This document shows, piece after piece, positions 1-7,202 of a DNA stretch of 45,923 nucleotides. This DNA comes from JBBQKI01 sp038326725 (lineage in GTDB: Bacteria > Bacteroidota > Bacteroidia > Flavobacteriales > Flavobacteriaceae), in the NCBI GenBank assembly GCA_038326725.1, contig JBBQKI010000020.1, forward strand, positions 1 to 45,923, written 5' to 3'. How positions within the stretch are numbered: the stretch's first letter is position 1; every line of letters starts with the position of its first letter. Under the pieces are notes generated by a model. The model worked only from the letters and a program-made list of their open reading frames with translations. It was not told the DNA's origin and did not search any database. A program made the position numbers and the translations under genes.

Positions 1-1
1 C

Positions 2-412
2 ATTGAGAATTTCAGTTTCAATACTTCGGTTTCGTCTTTTATGATTGCGGTGAATGAGCTTACGGCACAAAAATGTAACTCACGGGAAGTTTTGGAACCG
101 TTGGCAATTCTTATTTCGCCCTATGCACCGCACATTGCAGAGGAACTTTGGCAGAAATTGGGGCATTCGGAAAGTATTTCCACAGCACCTTTCCCAAAAT
201 TTGATCAGAAATTTTTGGTGGAGAGCAATAAAGAATATCCAATCTCCTTCAACGGAAAAATGCGTTTTACGCTAGAACTTCCCTTGGATTTAACGAAAGA
301 AGAAATAGAATCTGCCGTAATGGCACACGAGAAAACTGTCCAGTATTTGGAGGGCCGCATTCCAAAAAACGTGATAATAGTGCCGGGGAAAATCGTTAAT
401 ATTGTGGGTTAA
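2..412 (+). CDS. leuS: Leucyl-tRNA synthetase, C-terminal fragment (5' end outside window)
   Basis: Open from the first base of the window to a TAA at 410-412, giving 136 residues with no start of their own. The stretch SPYAPHIAEELWQKLG is the characteristic end of the class Ia anticodon-binding helical domain of LeuRS. The small C-terminal domain that touches the tRNA elbow follows, ending in GKIVNIVG. LeuRS charges tRNA-Leu in the cytoplasm; the catalytic and editing domains lie upstream of the window. The next gene starts about 100 bp downstream, after a palindromic repeat pair, so this looks like the end of a transcription unit. An internal ATG at 41 is in frame but is not a credible start for this family. 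Confidence 0.93.
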   Translation: MENFSFNTSVSSFMIAVNELTAQKCNSREVLEPLAILISPYAPHIAEELWQKLGHSESISTAPFPKFDQKFLVESNKEYPISFNGKMRFTLELPLDLTKEEIESAVMAHEKTVQYLEGRIPKNVIIVPGKIVNIVG

Positions 413-414
413 TT

Positions 415-504
415 TCTGCGGAAGCAGGAGTTTTTTGAAATTGCATAGTTTTTGTTGTGAACATAAAAATTTAACCTTAAAAAGATACCCGCCTTCGCGG
501 GCAT
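415..504. repeat. REPIN-like pair of palindromic repeats in inverted orientation
   Basis: The right half (480-504) is a 25-nt unit containing the hairpin CCCGC-CTTC-GCGGG followed by CAT; an identical 25-nt copy occurs at 32398-32422. The left half (about 415-438) is a diverged copy in the opposite orientation. Read on the plus strand, the left half translates SAEAGVF, while the right half read on the minus strand gives MPAKAGIF, the same pattern. The two halves lie about 40 nt apart, as in REP doublets (REPINs). The left half (CTGC-GGAA-GCAG, then a T run) may also help terminate leuS. Assignment to a REP family is inference. Confidence 0.6.
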
Positions 505-510
505 AAAAAA

Positions 511-1197
511 ATGATAGGATATTATATAATTGCAGGTGCTATTTTTTTGGTTAGCATGTACGTTAGCAACCGATTGAAAAGCAAGTTCAAGAAATACTCC
601 GAAGTGCATTTAAAGAACGGCATGAGCGGAAAAGAAATTGCCGAAAAAATGTTGGCAGACCATGGCATCACCGATGTTCAGGTAATCTCCACCCCCGGGA
701 TGCTTTCGGACCATTACAATCCCGCAAAGAAAACGGTGAATTTGAGCGAAGGCGTTTATATGCAGCGCAATGCAGCCGCCGCCGCCGTGGCCGCCCACGA
801 ATGTGGCCATGCGGTACAGCACGCCCAGGCTTACGGCTGGTTGAAAATGCGAAGCACCTTGGTGCCCGTGGTAACAGTGGCTTCCAAACTATCTCAATGG
901 GTAATTATGGGAGGGCTGATTTTGCTCGCCACTTCAACCTTGGGGCAAACCATATTTTTGATTGGTATCATCCTTTTTGGAATGGGGACTTTGTTCAGTT
1001 TTATAACGCTTCCAGTAGAGTACGATGCCAGCAAACGTGCTTTGGTTTGGCTTGAAAATAAAAGGATGCTAACACCCACCGAGCATGATGGCGCAAAAGA
1101 TGCCCTGAAATGGGCGGCAAGAACTTACGTTGTGGCGGCCATTGGCTCCTTAGCTACCTTGCTATATTTCGTTTCCATTTTCTTGGGAAGAAGATAA
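511..1197 (+). CDS. Membrane zinc metallopeptidase (Zn_peptidase_2 / YugP family)
   Basis: 228 residues. The N-terminus is a membrane segment (about residues 4-20). Near residues 94-103 is AAHECGHAVQ, the HExGH-type zinc-binding motif (H96-E97...H100) of the YugP-like putative neutral zinc peptidases. Two further hydrophobic segments lie around residues 115-170 and one at the C-terminus (about 205-224), so the active site sits in a loop of an inner-membrane protein. The ATG at 511 is only 6 nt beyond a palindromic repeat, and no obvious Shine-Dalgarno is visible, which is common in this phylum. The substrate is unknown for this family. A strong hairpin terminator follows at 1242. Confidence 0.85.
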   Translation: MIGYYIIAGAIFLVSMYVSNRLKSKFKKYSEVHLKNGMSGKEIAEKMLADHGITDVQVISTPGMLSDHYNPAKKTVNLSEGVYMQRNAAAAAVAAHECGHAVQHAQAYGWLKMRSTLVPVVTVASKLSQWVIMGGLILLATSTLGQTIFLIGIILFGMGTLFSFITLPVEYDASKRALVWLENKRMLTPTEHDGAKDALKWAARTYVVAAIGSLATLLYFVSIFLGRR

Positions 1198-1241
1198 AAG
1201 GATTTACGATTTTAGATTGACGATTGTCGATTTTTGAATTT

Positions 1242-1267
1242 AAAAACCCGCAAACTTGCGGGTTTTT
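1242..1267. terminator. Bidirectional intrinsic terminator
   Basis: Perfect inverted repeat of 12 bp per arm (AAAAACCCGCAA / TTGCGGGTTTTT) around a 2-nt loop. A-runs and T-runs flank it on both sides, so it can end both the Zn-peptidase (plus) and the convergent reductase gene (minus). Confidence 0.9.
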
Positions 1268-1273
1268 AATTTT

Positions 1274-1301
1274 CTATCAACTATCAACTATCAACTATCA
1301 A
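1274..1301. repeat. Heptamer tandem repeat (CTATCAA x4)
   Basis: Four perfect head-to-tail copies of the 7-mer CTATCAA lie between the terminator and the 3' end of the minus-strand reductase gene. It is non-coding, and copy number may vary between strains. Confidence 0.85.
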
Positions 1302-1307
1302 ACTAAA

Positions 1308-2675
1308 TTAGTGCACATTATCCGGGTTATAACCGGCATATTTCACTTCTTTTTCTTGAAAAACAATTCCGTATTGTTCGAGCTCTTTTAAAATGGGTTC
1401 ATAAACTTCCTTGGTTATCGGCAGTTGCACGCCCGGGGTGGTTATTTTCCCGTTCAAAATGGCAAGAGCTGCAATGGCCACCGGAAGCCCCACGGTTTTT
1501 GCCATAGCGGTAAAGTTTTGATCTTCGCCCGTCAGCACCATGCTGCTATCTATTTGGTGTTTTTTGCCATCAAGTTCGTAACCGAATTTATGGTACATCA
1601 CTATCATGTCCTTATCATCCTGCCCCAATGTCCATTTATCTTCCAATATTTTTTGAAGGGCCATGGCCGGCGTGGCATCCTTGATTCCTATCTTTTTTTC
1701 CGAAGAAAAAATATCCAGTTCCTCCAGTTTTTCCCACATCAAATCATCTTGGTCGATGCGCAAATTATGCCGAAGTTTTAGTTCCACGGAATCTGAAGGG
1801 GAATAGGGTAAAAATAAATTCACAAAATCACGATATGATAGATTTTCAGAATCGGGGATGGTATATTCATCATCGGTCATTCCCAATTGCACGAACATGT
1901 TCCAGGCCTTGCTGAACCCCACCCGCCGGATGGTTCCCCGATAAAGGGTCAAAATATTTTCCAGCCCATAAATTGATTGATATTTGAGCGAATTTCGGTT
2001 GGCATAAACCTCGAATTTCCCGTAACCTTCAATGTTCAAAAATTCCGTCCTTCGGAACAAACGGTGATAGGGGATATACTTGAATTTTCCTTCCTGCACA
2101 AATTCCGCAGCCCCCCCCTGTCCTGCTAAAATAACGTTTCGGGGATTCCAAGTAAATTTGTAGTTCCATAAATTATTATCACTTTCAGGGGCAATGAGAC
2201 CTCCGGTAAAAGATTCAAAAAGTATCATTTTTCCGCCTTTTTTGCGGATTCGGTCTATCACCTGCATTGCGCTCATGTGGTCAATGCCCGGATCAAGGCC
2301 AATCTCGTTCATAAAAACAAGTCTTTTCAATTTTGCCTGTGCATTGAGTTGCTGCATTTGATCACTAACATAGGAAGCGGTAACCAAATGTTTCCCGAAT
2401 TCAATGCAATCCTTAGCAACTTCAATATGGTAACGGGCCGGTAACATGGAAATCACCAAATCGCTTTTTTCCACCGCCTGTTTTCTTTGGAAATCCTTGA
2501 AAACGTCAAGCATAATTCCTATGGCATTCGGATGGCCCGCGGTGAATTTTTGTGCGGCCTGTATCGAAATATCGCCTATGGTTATAAAAAGTTCCTCCGC
2601 TTCGGATTTGTCTAGCAAATACCGTATTAAGCTTGTGGCCGAACGCCCGGCACCAATGATTAAAATATTTCTCAT
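1308..2675 (-). CDS. Saccharopine dehydrogenase-family reductase
   Basis: 455 residues. An N-terminal Rossmann fold opens with ILIIGAGRSATSLIRYLL (dinucleotide-binding GxGxxx at residues 8-13). The conserved NEIGLDPGIDHM segment (about 123-134) and a long C-terminal catalytic domain follow, as in saccharopine reductases (LYS9-like). Members act on saccharopine or related amino-acid adducts with NAD(P)H. In Bacteroidota this orthologue is common and is usually annotated as saccharopine dehydrogenase, though most such species make lysine by the diaminopimelate route; the true substrate is therefore uncertain. It is a stand-alone gene, divergent from the DUF423 gene, with the stop codon 7 nt from the CTATCAA repeat. 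Confidence 0.82.
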   Translation of the reverse strand: MRNILIIGAGRSATSLIRYLLDKSEAEELFITIGDISIQAAQKFTAGHPNAIGIMLDVFKDFQRKQAVEKSDLVISMLPARYHIEVAKDCIEFGKHLVTASYVSDQMQQLNAQAKLKRLVFMNEIGLDPGIDHMSAMQVIDRIRKKGGKMILFESFTGGLIAPESDNNLWNYKFTWNPRNVILAGQGGAAEFVQEGKFKYIPYHRLFRRTEFLNIEGYGKFEVYANRNSLKYQSIYGLENILTLYRGTIRRVGFSKAWNMFVQLGMTDDEYTIPDSENLSYRDFVNLFLPYSPSDSVELKLRHNLRIDQDDLMWEKLEELDIFSSEKKIGIKDATPAMALQKILEDKWTLGQDDKDMIVMYHKFGYELDGKKHQIDSSMVLTGEDQNFTAMAKTVGLPVAIAALAILNGKITTPGVQLPITKEVYEPILKELEQYGIVFQEKEVKYAGYNPDNVH

Positions 2676-2690
2676 GGGAAGGTTTTTCGT

Positions 2691-2698
2691 TAACTTTG
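2691..2698 (+). promoter_or_regulatory. Candidate promoter (-7 element TAACTTTG) for the DUF423 gene
   Basis: TAACTTTG matches the Bacteroidota -7 consensus TAnnTTTG. A TTTC at 2668-2671, 19 bp upstream, is one base off the TTTG -33 element. Predicted leader is about 40 nt. Confidence 0.5.
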
Positions 2699-2744
2699 AA
2701 AGGTTGTTTCAGAGGCCGTGAAATTACCAAATTGAAAATTAACT

Positions 2745-3137
2745 ATGAGAAATTTCGATAAAAAAATAGTAATTACTGCATCTTTTTTGGCAGGAATTTC
2801 CATTGCCATCGGGGCTTTTGGAGCGCACGGGTTAAAAGAAATAGTTTCCGCGGAAGCTGTACAATCTTTTGAAACCGGGGTCCGTTACCAAATGTACCAC
2901 GTTCTTGCACTTTTCGTTATTGGGTTTGCGAATGCAATTCCGTCAAAAATCCGAAATCAAGTTTTTTGGTTTTTTATTAGTGGCATAATTTGCTTTTCGG
3001 GATCCATTTACCTTTTGTCATTAAAAGAAATTTCGCCTTTCAGTCTCACTGCAATTGCATTTGTTACCCCCATAGGCGGGTTGTTGTTCATCATCGGGTG
3101 GTTTCGGTTGGCGTTAGGGGTGCTTGCGTTAAAGTAG
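2745..3137 (+). CDS. DUF423 family small membrane protein (YgdD-like)
   Basis: 130 residues, four hydrophobic segments. The N-terminal signature around residues 20-32 (IAIGAFGAHGLKE) and the following TGVRYQMYHVLAL are hallmarks of DUF423 (YgdD) inner-membrane proteins, whose function is not established. The length is normal for the family. The gene is monocistronic: the divergent reductase lies upstream, and pckA has its own candidate promoter just downstream. Confidence 0.85.
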   Translation: MRNFDKKIVITASFLAGISIAIGAFGAHGLKEIVSAEAVQSFETGVRYQMYHVLALFVIGFANAIPSKIRNQVFWFFISGIICFSGSIYLLSLKEISPFSLTAIAFVTPIGGLLFIIGWFRLALGVLALK

Positions 3138-3181
3138 GTATAAATGTCACTTTTTACTTCCGCATTACGTTCAAGATTTGT

Positions 3182-3189
3182 TATTTTTG
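3182..3189 (+). promoter_or_regulatory. Candidate pckA promoter (-7 element TATTTTTG)
   Basis: TATTTTTG matches TAnnTTTG; no good -33 TTTG is visible at the expected distance. If used, transcription starts near 3193, downstream of an in-frame TTG at 3178 but upstream of the GTG at 3217. This supports the GTG as the pckA start. Confidence 0.5.
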
Positions 3190-3216
3190 TACCCTACAAT
3201 TTTTAAAAAATCAAAG

Positions 3217-4803
3217 GTGCTGAAATACCAAGATAAAATTTCGTTGGATCAATACGGGATTAAAAATGCAACAGTAAAATACCAACTTTCTTCAACTGAA
3301 TTGCATAGCGAAACCTTAAAAAAGGGCCAGGGAAAAGAGGCCGATAACGGTGCATTGGCAGTAAATACAGGGGAGTTCACCGGCCGTTCTCCCAAGGATC
3401 GTTTTATAGTAAAGGACGATATTACACGGGATAAAGTTTGGTGGGGAAATATCAACATCCCCTTTCCTGTTAATATGTTTGATGCGCTTTATGATAAAGT
3501 TGCTGCTTACCTTTCCGAAAAGGAAGTTTACGTCCGCGATAGTTTTGCCTGTGCCGATGAAAATTATAGATTGAATATCCGAGTAATCACCGAAACACCT
3601 TGGGCAAATCTTTTTGCCAAAAATATGTTCCTTCGCCCTGAGGAAAAGGAACTTGAAAATTTTAGCCCCGATTGGCTTATCGTAAATGCGCCCGGCTTTA
3701 GGGCAAACCCGGAAACCGACGGCACAAGGCTTAGCAATTTTGCAATTCTAAATTTTACAAAAAAAATAGCCCTGATTGGTGGCACGGGATATACCGGGGA
3801 AATCAAAAAAGGGATTTTTTCTTCCCTGAATTTTCTTTTACCAGTTTTTGAAAATACCCTTCCCATGCATTGTTCAGCAAATGTTGGGAAAAATGGAGAA
3901 ACCGCTATTTTCTTTGGCCTTTCCGGGACAGGAAAGACCACATTGTCCGCAGATCCGGATCGTAAATTGATCGGCGATGACGAACATGGCTGGACGGCAG
4001 AAAACACCATTTTTAACTTTGAGGGGGGATGCTACGCCAAAGTAATAAATCTTACCAAAGAGAACGAACCAGAAATATACAATGCCATAAAACCGGGTGC
4101 ATTGTTGGAAAATGTGGTGATGGATGAAAGTGGTAAAGTAGATTATGAAGATACTTCCATTACCCAAAATACGCGGGTAAGCTATCCTATTAATCATATT
4201 GACAACATTCAAATACCTTCAGTTGGTAAAAACCCGAAGAATATTTTCTTTTTAACTGCGGATGCTTTTGGGGTTTTGCCTCCTATTTCAAAACTTACTC
4301 CCGGACAGGCGGCCTATCATTTTATAAGCGGTTATACTGCAAAAGTAGCTGGTACCGAGGAAGGCATTAACGAACCGACACCCAATTTTTCCACCTGTTT
4401 TGGAGCGCCTTTTATGCCCCTTCACCCCACAGTTTATGCCGAAATGTTGAGTAAAAAAATACAGGATTCCCAAGTTGATGTCTGGCTAATAAATACGGGT
4501 TGGACCGGCGGGCCTTACGGCGTGGGTAGCCGGATGAAGCTGAAATACACCCGTGCCATGATAACCGCTGCGCTTGAAGGCGGATTGAAAAATGTTTCGT
4601 TTAAAAAGCACCCCATTTTTGGATTGGAAATGCCAACTACTTGCCCCAATGTGCCTTCGGAAATACTGAACCCAAAAGAAACTTGGAAGAACAAAAAGTC
4701 CTACGACATACAAGCCAGCGAACTCGCTGCTTCATTTAAGGAAAATTTCAAAAAATTCGAGGAATTTGCTAATGAAGAAATTATAGCTGGAGCTCCACTT
4801 TGA
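3217..4803 (+). CDS. pckA: Phosphoenolpyruvate carboxykinase (ATP)
   Basis: 528 residues from the GTG at 3217, the usual length for ATP-type PEPCK. It converts oxaloacetate + ATP to phosphoenolpyruvate + CO2 + ADP, the first step of gluconeogenesis, in the cytosol. Visible signatures are NTGEFTGRSPKDRF near the N-terminus (substrate-binding Arg), the kinase-1a P-loop GLSGTGKTT (about residues 234-242), GDDEHGW (metal-binding Asp) and the adenine-binding region near NTGWTGGPYG. The in-frame TTG at 3178 would add 13 residues lying over the candidate promoter and is rejected. Family members begin with a short lead-in before the SLxxYGIxNA-type segment, which the GTG start reproduces. A hairpin terminator follows. 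Confidence 0.95.
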   Translation: MLKYQDKISLDQYGIKNATVKYQLSSTELHSETLKKGQGKEADNGALAVNTGEFTGRSPKDRFIVKDDITRDKVWWGNINIPFPVNMFDALYDKVAAYLSEKEVYVRDSFACADENYRLNIRVITETPWANLFAKNMFLRPEEKELENFSPDWLIVNAPGFRANPETDGTRLSNFAILNFTKKIALIGGTGYTGEIKKGIFSSLNFLLPVFENTLPMHCSANVGKNGETAIFFGLSGTGKTTLSADPDRKLIGDDEHGWTAENTIFNFEGGCYAKVINLTKENEPEIYNAIKPGALLENVVMDESGKVDYEDTSITQNTRVSYPINHIDNIQIPSVGKNPKNIFFLTADAFGVLPPISKLTPGQAAYHFISGYTAKVAGTEEGINEPTPNFSTCFGAPFMPLHPTVYAEMLSKKIQDSQVDVWLINTGWTGGPYGVGSRMKLKYTRAMITAALEGGLKNVSFKKHPIFGLEMPTTCPNVPSEILNPKETWKNKKSYDIQASELAASFKENFKKFEEFANEEIIAGAPL

Positions 4804-4825
4804 ATCTTTAAGGGATATTATAAAT

Positions 4826-4858
4826 AAAAAAGCCTACCGCGAGGTAAGCTTTTTTTTT
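4826..4858. terminator. Intrinsic terminator after pckA
   Basis: Stem AAAAAAGCcTACC / GGTAaGCTTTTTT with one internal mismatch and a GCGA tetraloop, followed by a T run. The A-run on the left arm could let it serve the convergent hemD gene as well. Confidence 0.82.
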
Positions 4859-4909
4859 ATCTAAGATTTTTGAAAATATTTTTTTTGTCTCTTTGAAAAT
4901 GAGGTTCTT

Positions 4910-5659
4910 CTATTTTTTGTTGTTCGCTTCGCGAATATATTTCTCCAAGGCCATGGTCATGGATGGAGTTTCGGGGGTGGGTGCTACTATGTCCACACGA
5001 AGTCCTCTTTCAGTTGCGGCTTTTACAGTAGTATTTCCGAAAACTGCAATTCGGGTATCTTTTTGTTCAAAGTTTGGGAAATTTTCAAGTAATGATTCAA
5101 TGCCACTTGGGCTGAAAAACACCAAAATATCGTAATAAACATTTCGAAGATCGGAAAGATCGCTGATTACGGTTTTGTAAAATGTGGCCTGCTTCCATTC
5201 CACTTTAAGTTCGTCCAAAATATCCGGGATTTCAGGGGTTAACTTATCGGAAGTGGGCAGCAAAAACTTTTCAGTTTTATATTTTTTCAGAACGGGCATA
5301 AGCTCCGTAAAGGTTTTTTTGCCCACATAAATTTTCCTTTTCCGGTAAACCACATAGGTTTGCAGATATAAGGCAACGGGTTCGCTCAAACAGAAATATT
5401 TCATGGTGTCGGGAACTTTAAAGCGAAGCTCTTCGGCAATCCTAAAATAATGATCCACGGAATTGCGACTCGTTAAAATGACAGCACTATATAGGTTTAG
5501 ATCCACCTTTTGAGAGCGAACGTCTTTTCCGGAAACGCCTTCCACATGAATGAAAGGCCTGAAGTCTATTTTTACTTTTTGTTTTTCTATTAAATCAAAA
5601 TAAGGGGAGTTTTCAACCGTAGGTTCTAGTTGGGAAACCAAAATAGTTTTCACTTTCAT
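4910..5659 (-). CDS. hemD: Uroporphyrinogen-III synthase
   Basis: 249 residues. Two alpha/beta halves joined by a linker are typical of HemD, which cyclises hydroxymethylbilane to uroporphyrinogen III in haem biosynthesis. Recognisable segments are SAVILTSRNSVDHYF (about 58-72) and, in the second half, DILVFFSPSGIESLL with RIAVFGNTTVKAATERGL (about 176-217), the conserved core of the family. Sequence conservation in HemD is low, so the call rests on these blocks and on the context: the DUF4271 gene sits 28 bp upstream on the same strand, a pairing common in Bacteroidota. Confidence 0.87.
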   Translation of the reverse strand: MKVKTILVSQLEPTVENSPYFDLIEKQKVKIDFRPFIHVEGVSGKDVRSQKVDLNLYSAVILTSRNSVDHYFRIAEELRFKVPDTMKYFCLSEPVALYLQTYVVYRKRKIYVGKKTFTELMPVLKKYKTEKFLLPTSDKLTPEIPDILDELKVEWKQATFYKTVISDLSDLRNVYYDILVFFSPSGIESLLENFPNFEQKDTRIAVFGNTTVKAATERGLRVDIVAPTPETPSMTMALEKYIREANNKK

Positions 5660-5687
5660 ATTTATTCAGATTTAAAATTACCCGAGG

Positions 5688-6341
5688 TTAAACCAAGGTT
5701 TTGTACAGGATAATATAAGGTGAAATTTCAAGTGCGCAAAGATACAAAATAAAATAAGGGAAATTGCCCAATAGGATAGTAGCGTTTTTTTTATAACTAT
5801 AAAATAACGCAATAGTGTTAAAAATTATGAGGGTTACGACAAAAATCCACAATATAATTTTTCCCGGCGTCACGTAATAGTAGAAAAAAAGATTGGCCAA
5901 AAAGATTACAATTGCCATATAATTGCGGTAACTCAATTTGTGGTACAAATAATTATTAATAAGCGAATCAATGGAAAACAAGTTGCCCATAATTTTTTCA
6001 ATGTAAAATTTAATGCTCACAAAAACAGTATATGCGGTACAGATTTGAAGGAAGAGCCACTCATTTTGAATTGTTTCAGGAATAAAAATCAGGAAAAAAA
6101 GGTAAATGAAAAGGCTCATTGAGAAAACCTGGGCTGCAAAAAGTAATAGGTTGAAGGGATGGTTAATCTCATCAATTTTTCCTTGGACCAAAAAATATTT
6201 GTCGGTCAGCGGAAGTTGTATAAATTCATCAAAACGTTTGGGGTAAAGCAATTTGGCAACGGTGAACAACACAAAACAAACAACCAAAAAAAGGGTTATC
6301 CAATCCAAGGATTCGGGATGCCTTTCCAAGTACCTCACCAT
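5688..6341 (-). CDS. DUF4271 multi-pass membrane protein
   Basis: 217 residues with about six hydrophobic segments (around 14-33, 66-88, 98-110, 139-156, 159-178 and 188-210). The pattern, the YPKRFDEFIQLPLTDKYF segment and the position directly upstream of hemD match the Bacteroidota-specific DUF4271 family, of unknown function. It probably lies in one operon with hemD, with this gene first. No promoter matching TAnnTTTG is visible on the minus strand upstream. Confidence 0.8.
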   Translation of the reverse strand: MVRYLERHPESLDWITLFLVVCFVLFTVAKLLYPKRFDEFIQLPLTDKYFLVQGKIDEINHPFNLLLFAAQVFSMSLFIYLFFLIFIPETIQNEWLFLQICTAYTVFVSIKFYIEKIMGNLFSIDSLINNYLYHKLSYRNYMAIVIFLANLFFYYYVTPGKIILWIFVVTLIIFNTIALFYSYKKNATILLGNFPYFILYLCALEISPYIILYKTLV

Positions 6342-6429
6342 TGTTTTTTTGGTAAAGATAAGTTAAAATTAAAACCGTGAAGCAAGCATCAATTAGATTT
6401 TCCTTCACACTTATTTAGGCAAAAAAAAG

Positions 6430-6437
6430 TACATTTG
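6430..6437 (+). promoter_or_regulatory. Candidate promoter (-7 element TACATTTG)
   Basis: Exact TAnnTTTG match, about 16 nt upstream of the ATG at 6453; the -33 element is poor. The in-frame TTG at 6435 lies inside it, which argues for ATG 6453 as the start of the glycosyltransferase. Confidence 0.5.
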
Positions 6438-6452
6438 CCCCAAAAAAAGAGG

Positions 6453-7202
6453 ATGTTCAAAGCGGTGGTGGTTATTCCCACGTTTAATGAAATAGAGAAC
6501 ATAGAGCGTTTGTTACGCAATATATTTTCATTGCAAAGGGATTTCCATATTTTGGTGGTGGACGACAATTCTCCCGATGGAACTGCGCAGAAAGTCCAAA
6601 CGCTGATGGAAGCATTTCCAGACAAGCTTTTTTTAATTCAACGCCTCGGAAAAATGGGATTGGGAACCGCATACATTGCCGGGTTCAAGTGGGCCCTGTC
6701 GCAAGGTTACGATTTTGTTTTCGAAATGGATGCCGATTTTTCACATAACCCAAATGATTTGATTCGTCTTTACAATGCGTGTTCACGAGATGGTTTTGAC
6801 ATGGCCATTGGCTCACGATATGTCAACGGGGTAAATGTGGTAAACTGGCCGATGAGCCGTGTACTGCTTTCGTGGCTGGCTTCCAAATATGTCCGTTTTG
6901 TAACTGCGATAAATATTTACGATACCACTGCAGGTTTTATCTGTTATAGCCGAAGGGTTTTGGAAAAAATAAACCTTGACGGAATTGAATTTGTTGGCTA
7001 TGCCTTTCAAATTGAAATGAAATATAAAGCACATCTCGGTAATTTTAAAATCATCGAAGTCCCCGTGATTTTTACTGATAGGACGAGGGGCGAATCAAAA
7101 ATGAGTTCGGGCATTATTTCCGAAGCAGTTCTGGGAGTAATAAGTATGAAATTCCGGAGTTTGTTCAATAGAAAAAAATTCAATGAAAGCAGTTTTAATT
7201 AA
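6453..7202 (+). CDS. Polyprenol-phosphate mannosyl/glycosyl transferase (GT2, DPM1-like)
   Basis: 249 residues from ATG 6453. It has a GT-A fold with VVVIPTFNE at the N-terminus, VVDDNSPDGT (about 36-44, nucleotide-binding Asp) and EMDADFSHNP (91-100, DxD-type metal site). The later DTTAGFICYSRRVL and RTRGESKMS segments are typical of dolichol/polyprenol monophosphomannose synthases. These move a sugar from a nucleotide donor to polyprenyl phosphate on the inner face of the membrane. It lacks the C-terminal membrane domain seen in some relatives, so it should be soluble or peripheral. Its last 20 bases overlap the start of pyrC, indicating translational coupling and a shared operon. Confidence 0.88.
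   Translation: MFKAVVVIPTFNEIENIERLLRNIFSLQRDFHILVVDDNSPDGTAQKVQTLMEAFPDKLFLIQRLGKMGLGTAYIAGFKWALSQGYDFVFEMDADFSHNPNDLIRLYNACSRDGFDMAIGSRYVNGVNVVNWPMSRVLLSWLASKYVRFVTAINIYDTTAGFICYSRRVLEKINLDGIEFVGYAFQIEMKYKAHLGNFKIIEVPVIFTDRTRGESKMSSGIISEAVLGVISMKFRSLFNRKKFNESSFN

Noticed and set aside
3178..3216. N-terminal extension of PEPCK from TTG 3178
   Set aside because: It overlaps the -7 element, and the family starts match GTG 3217.
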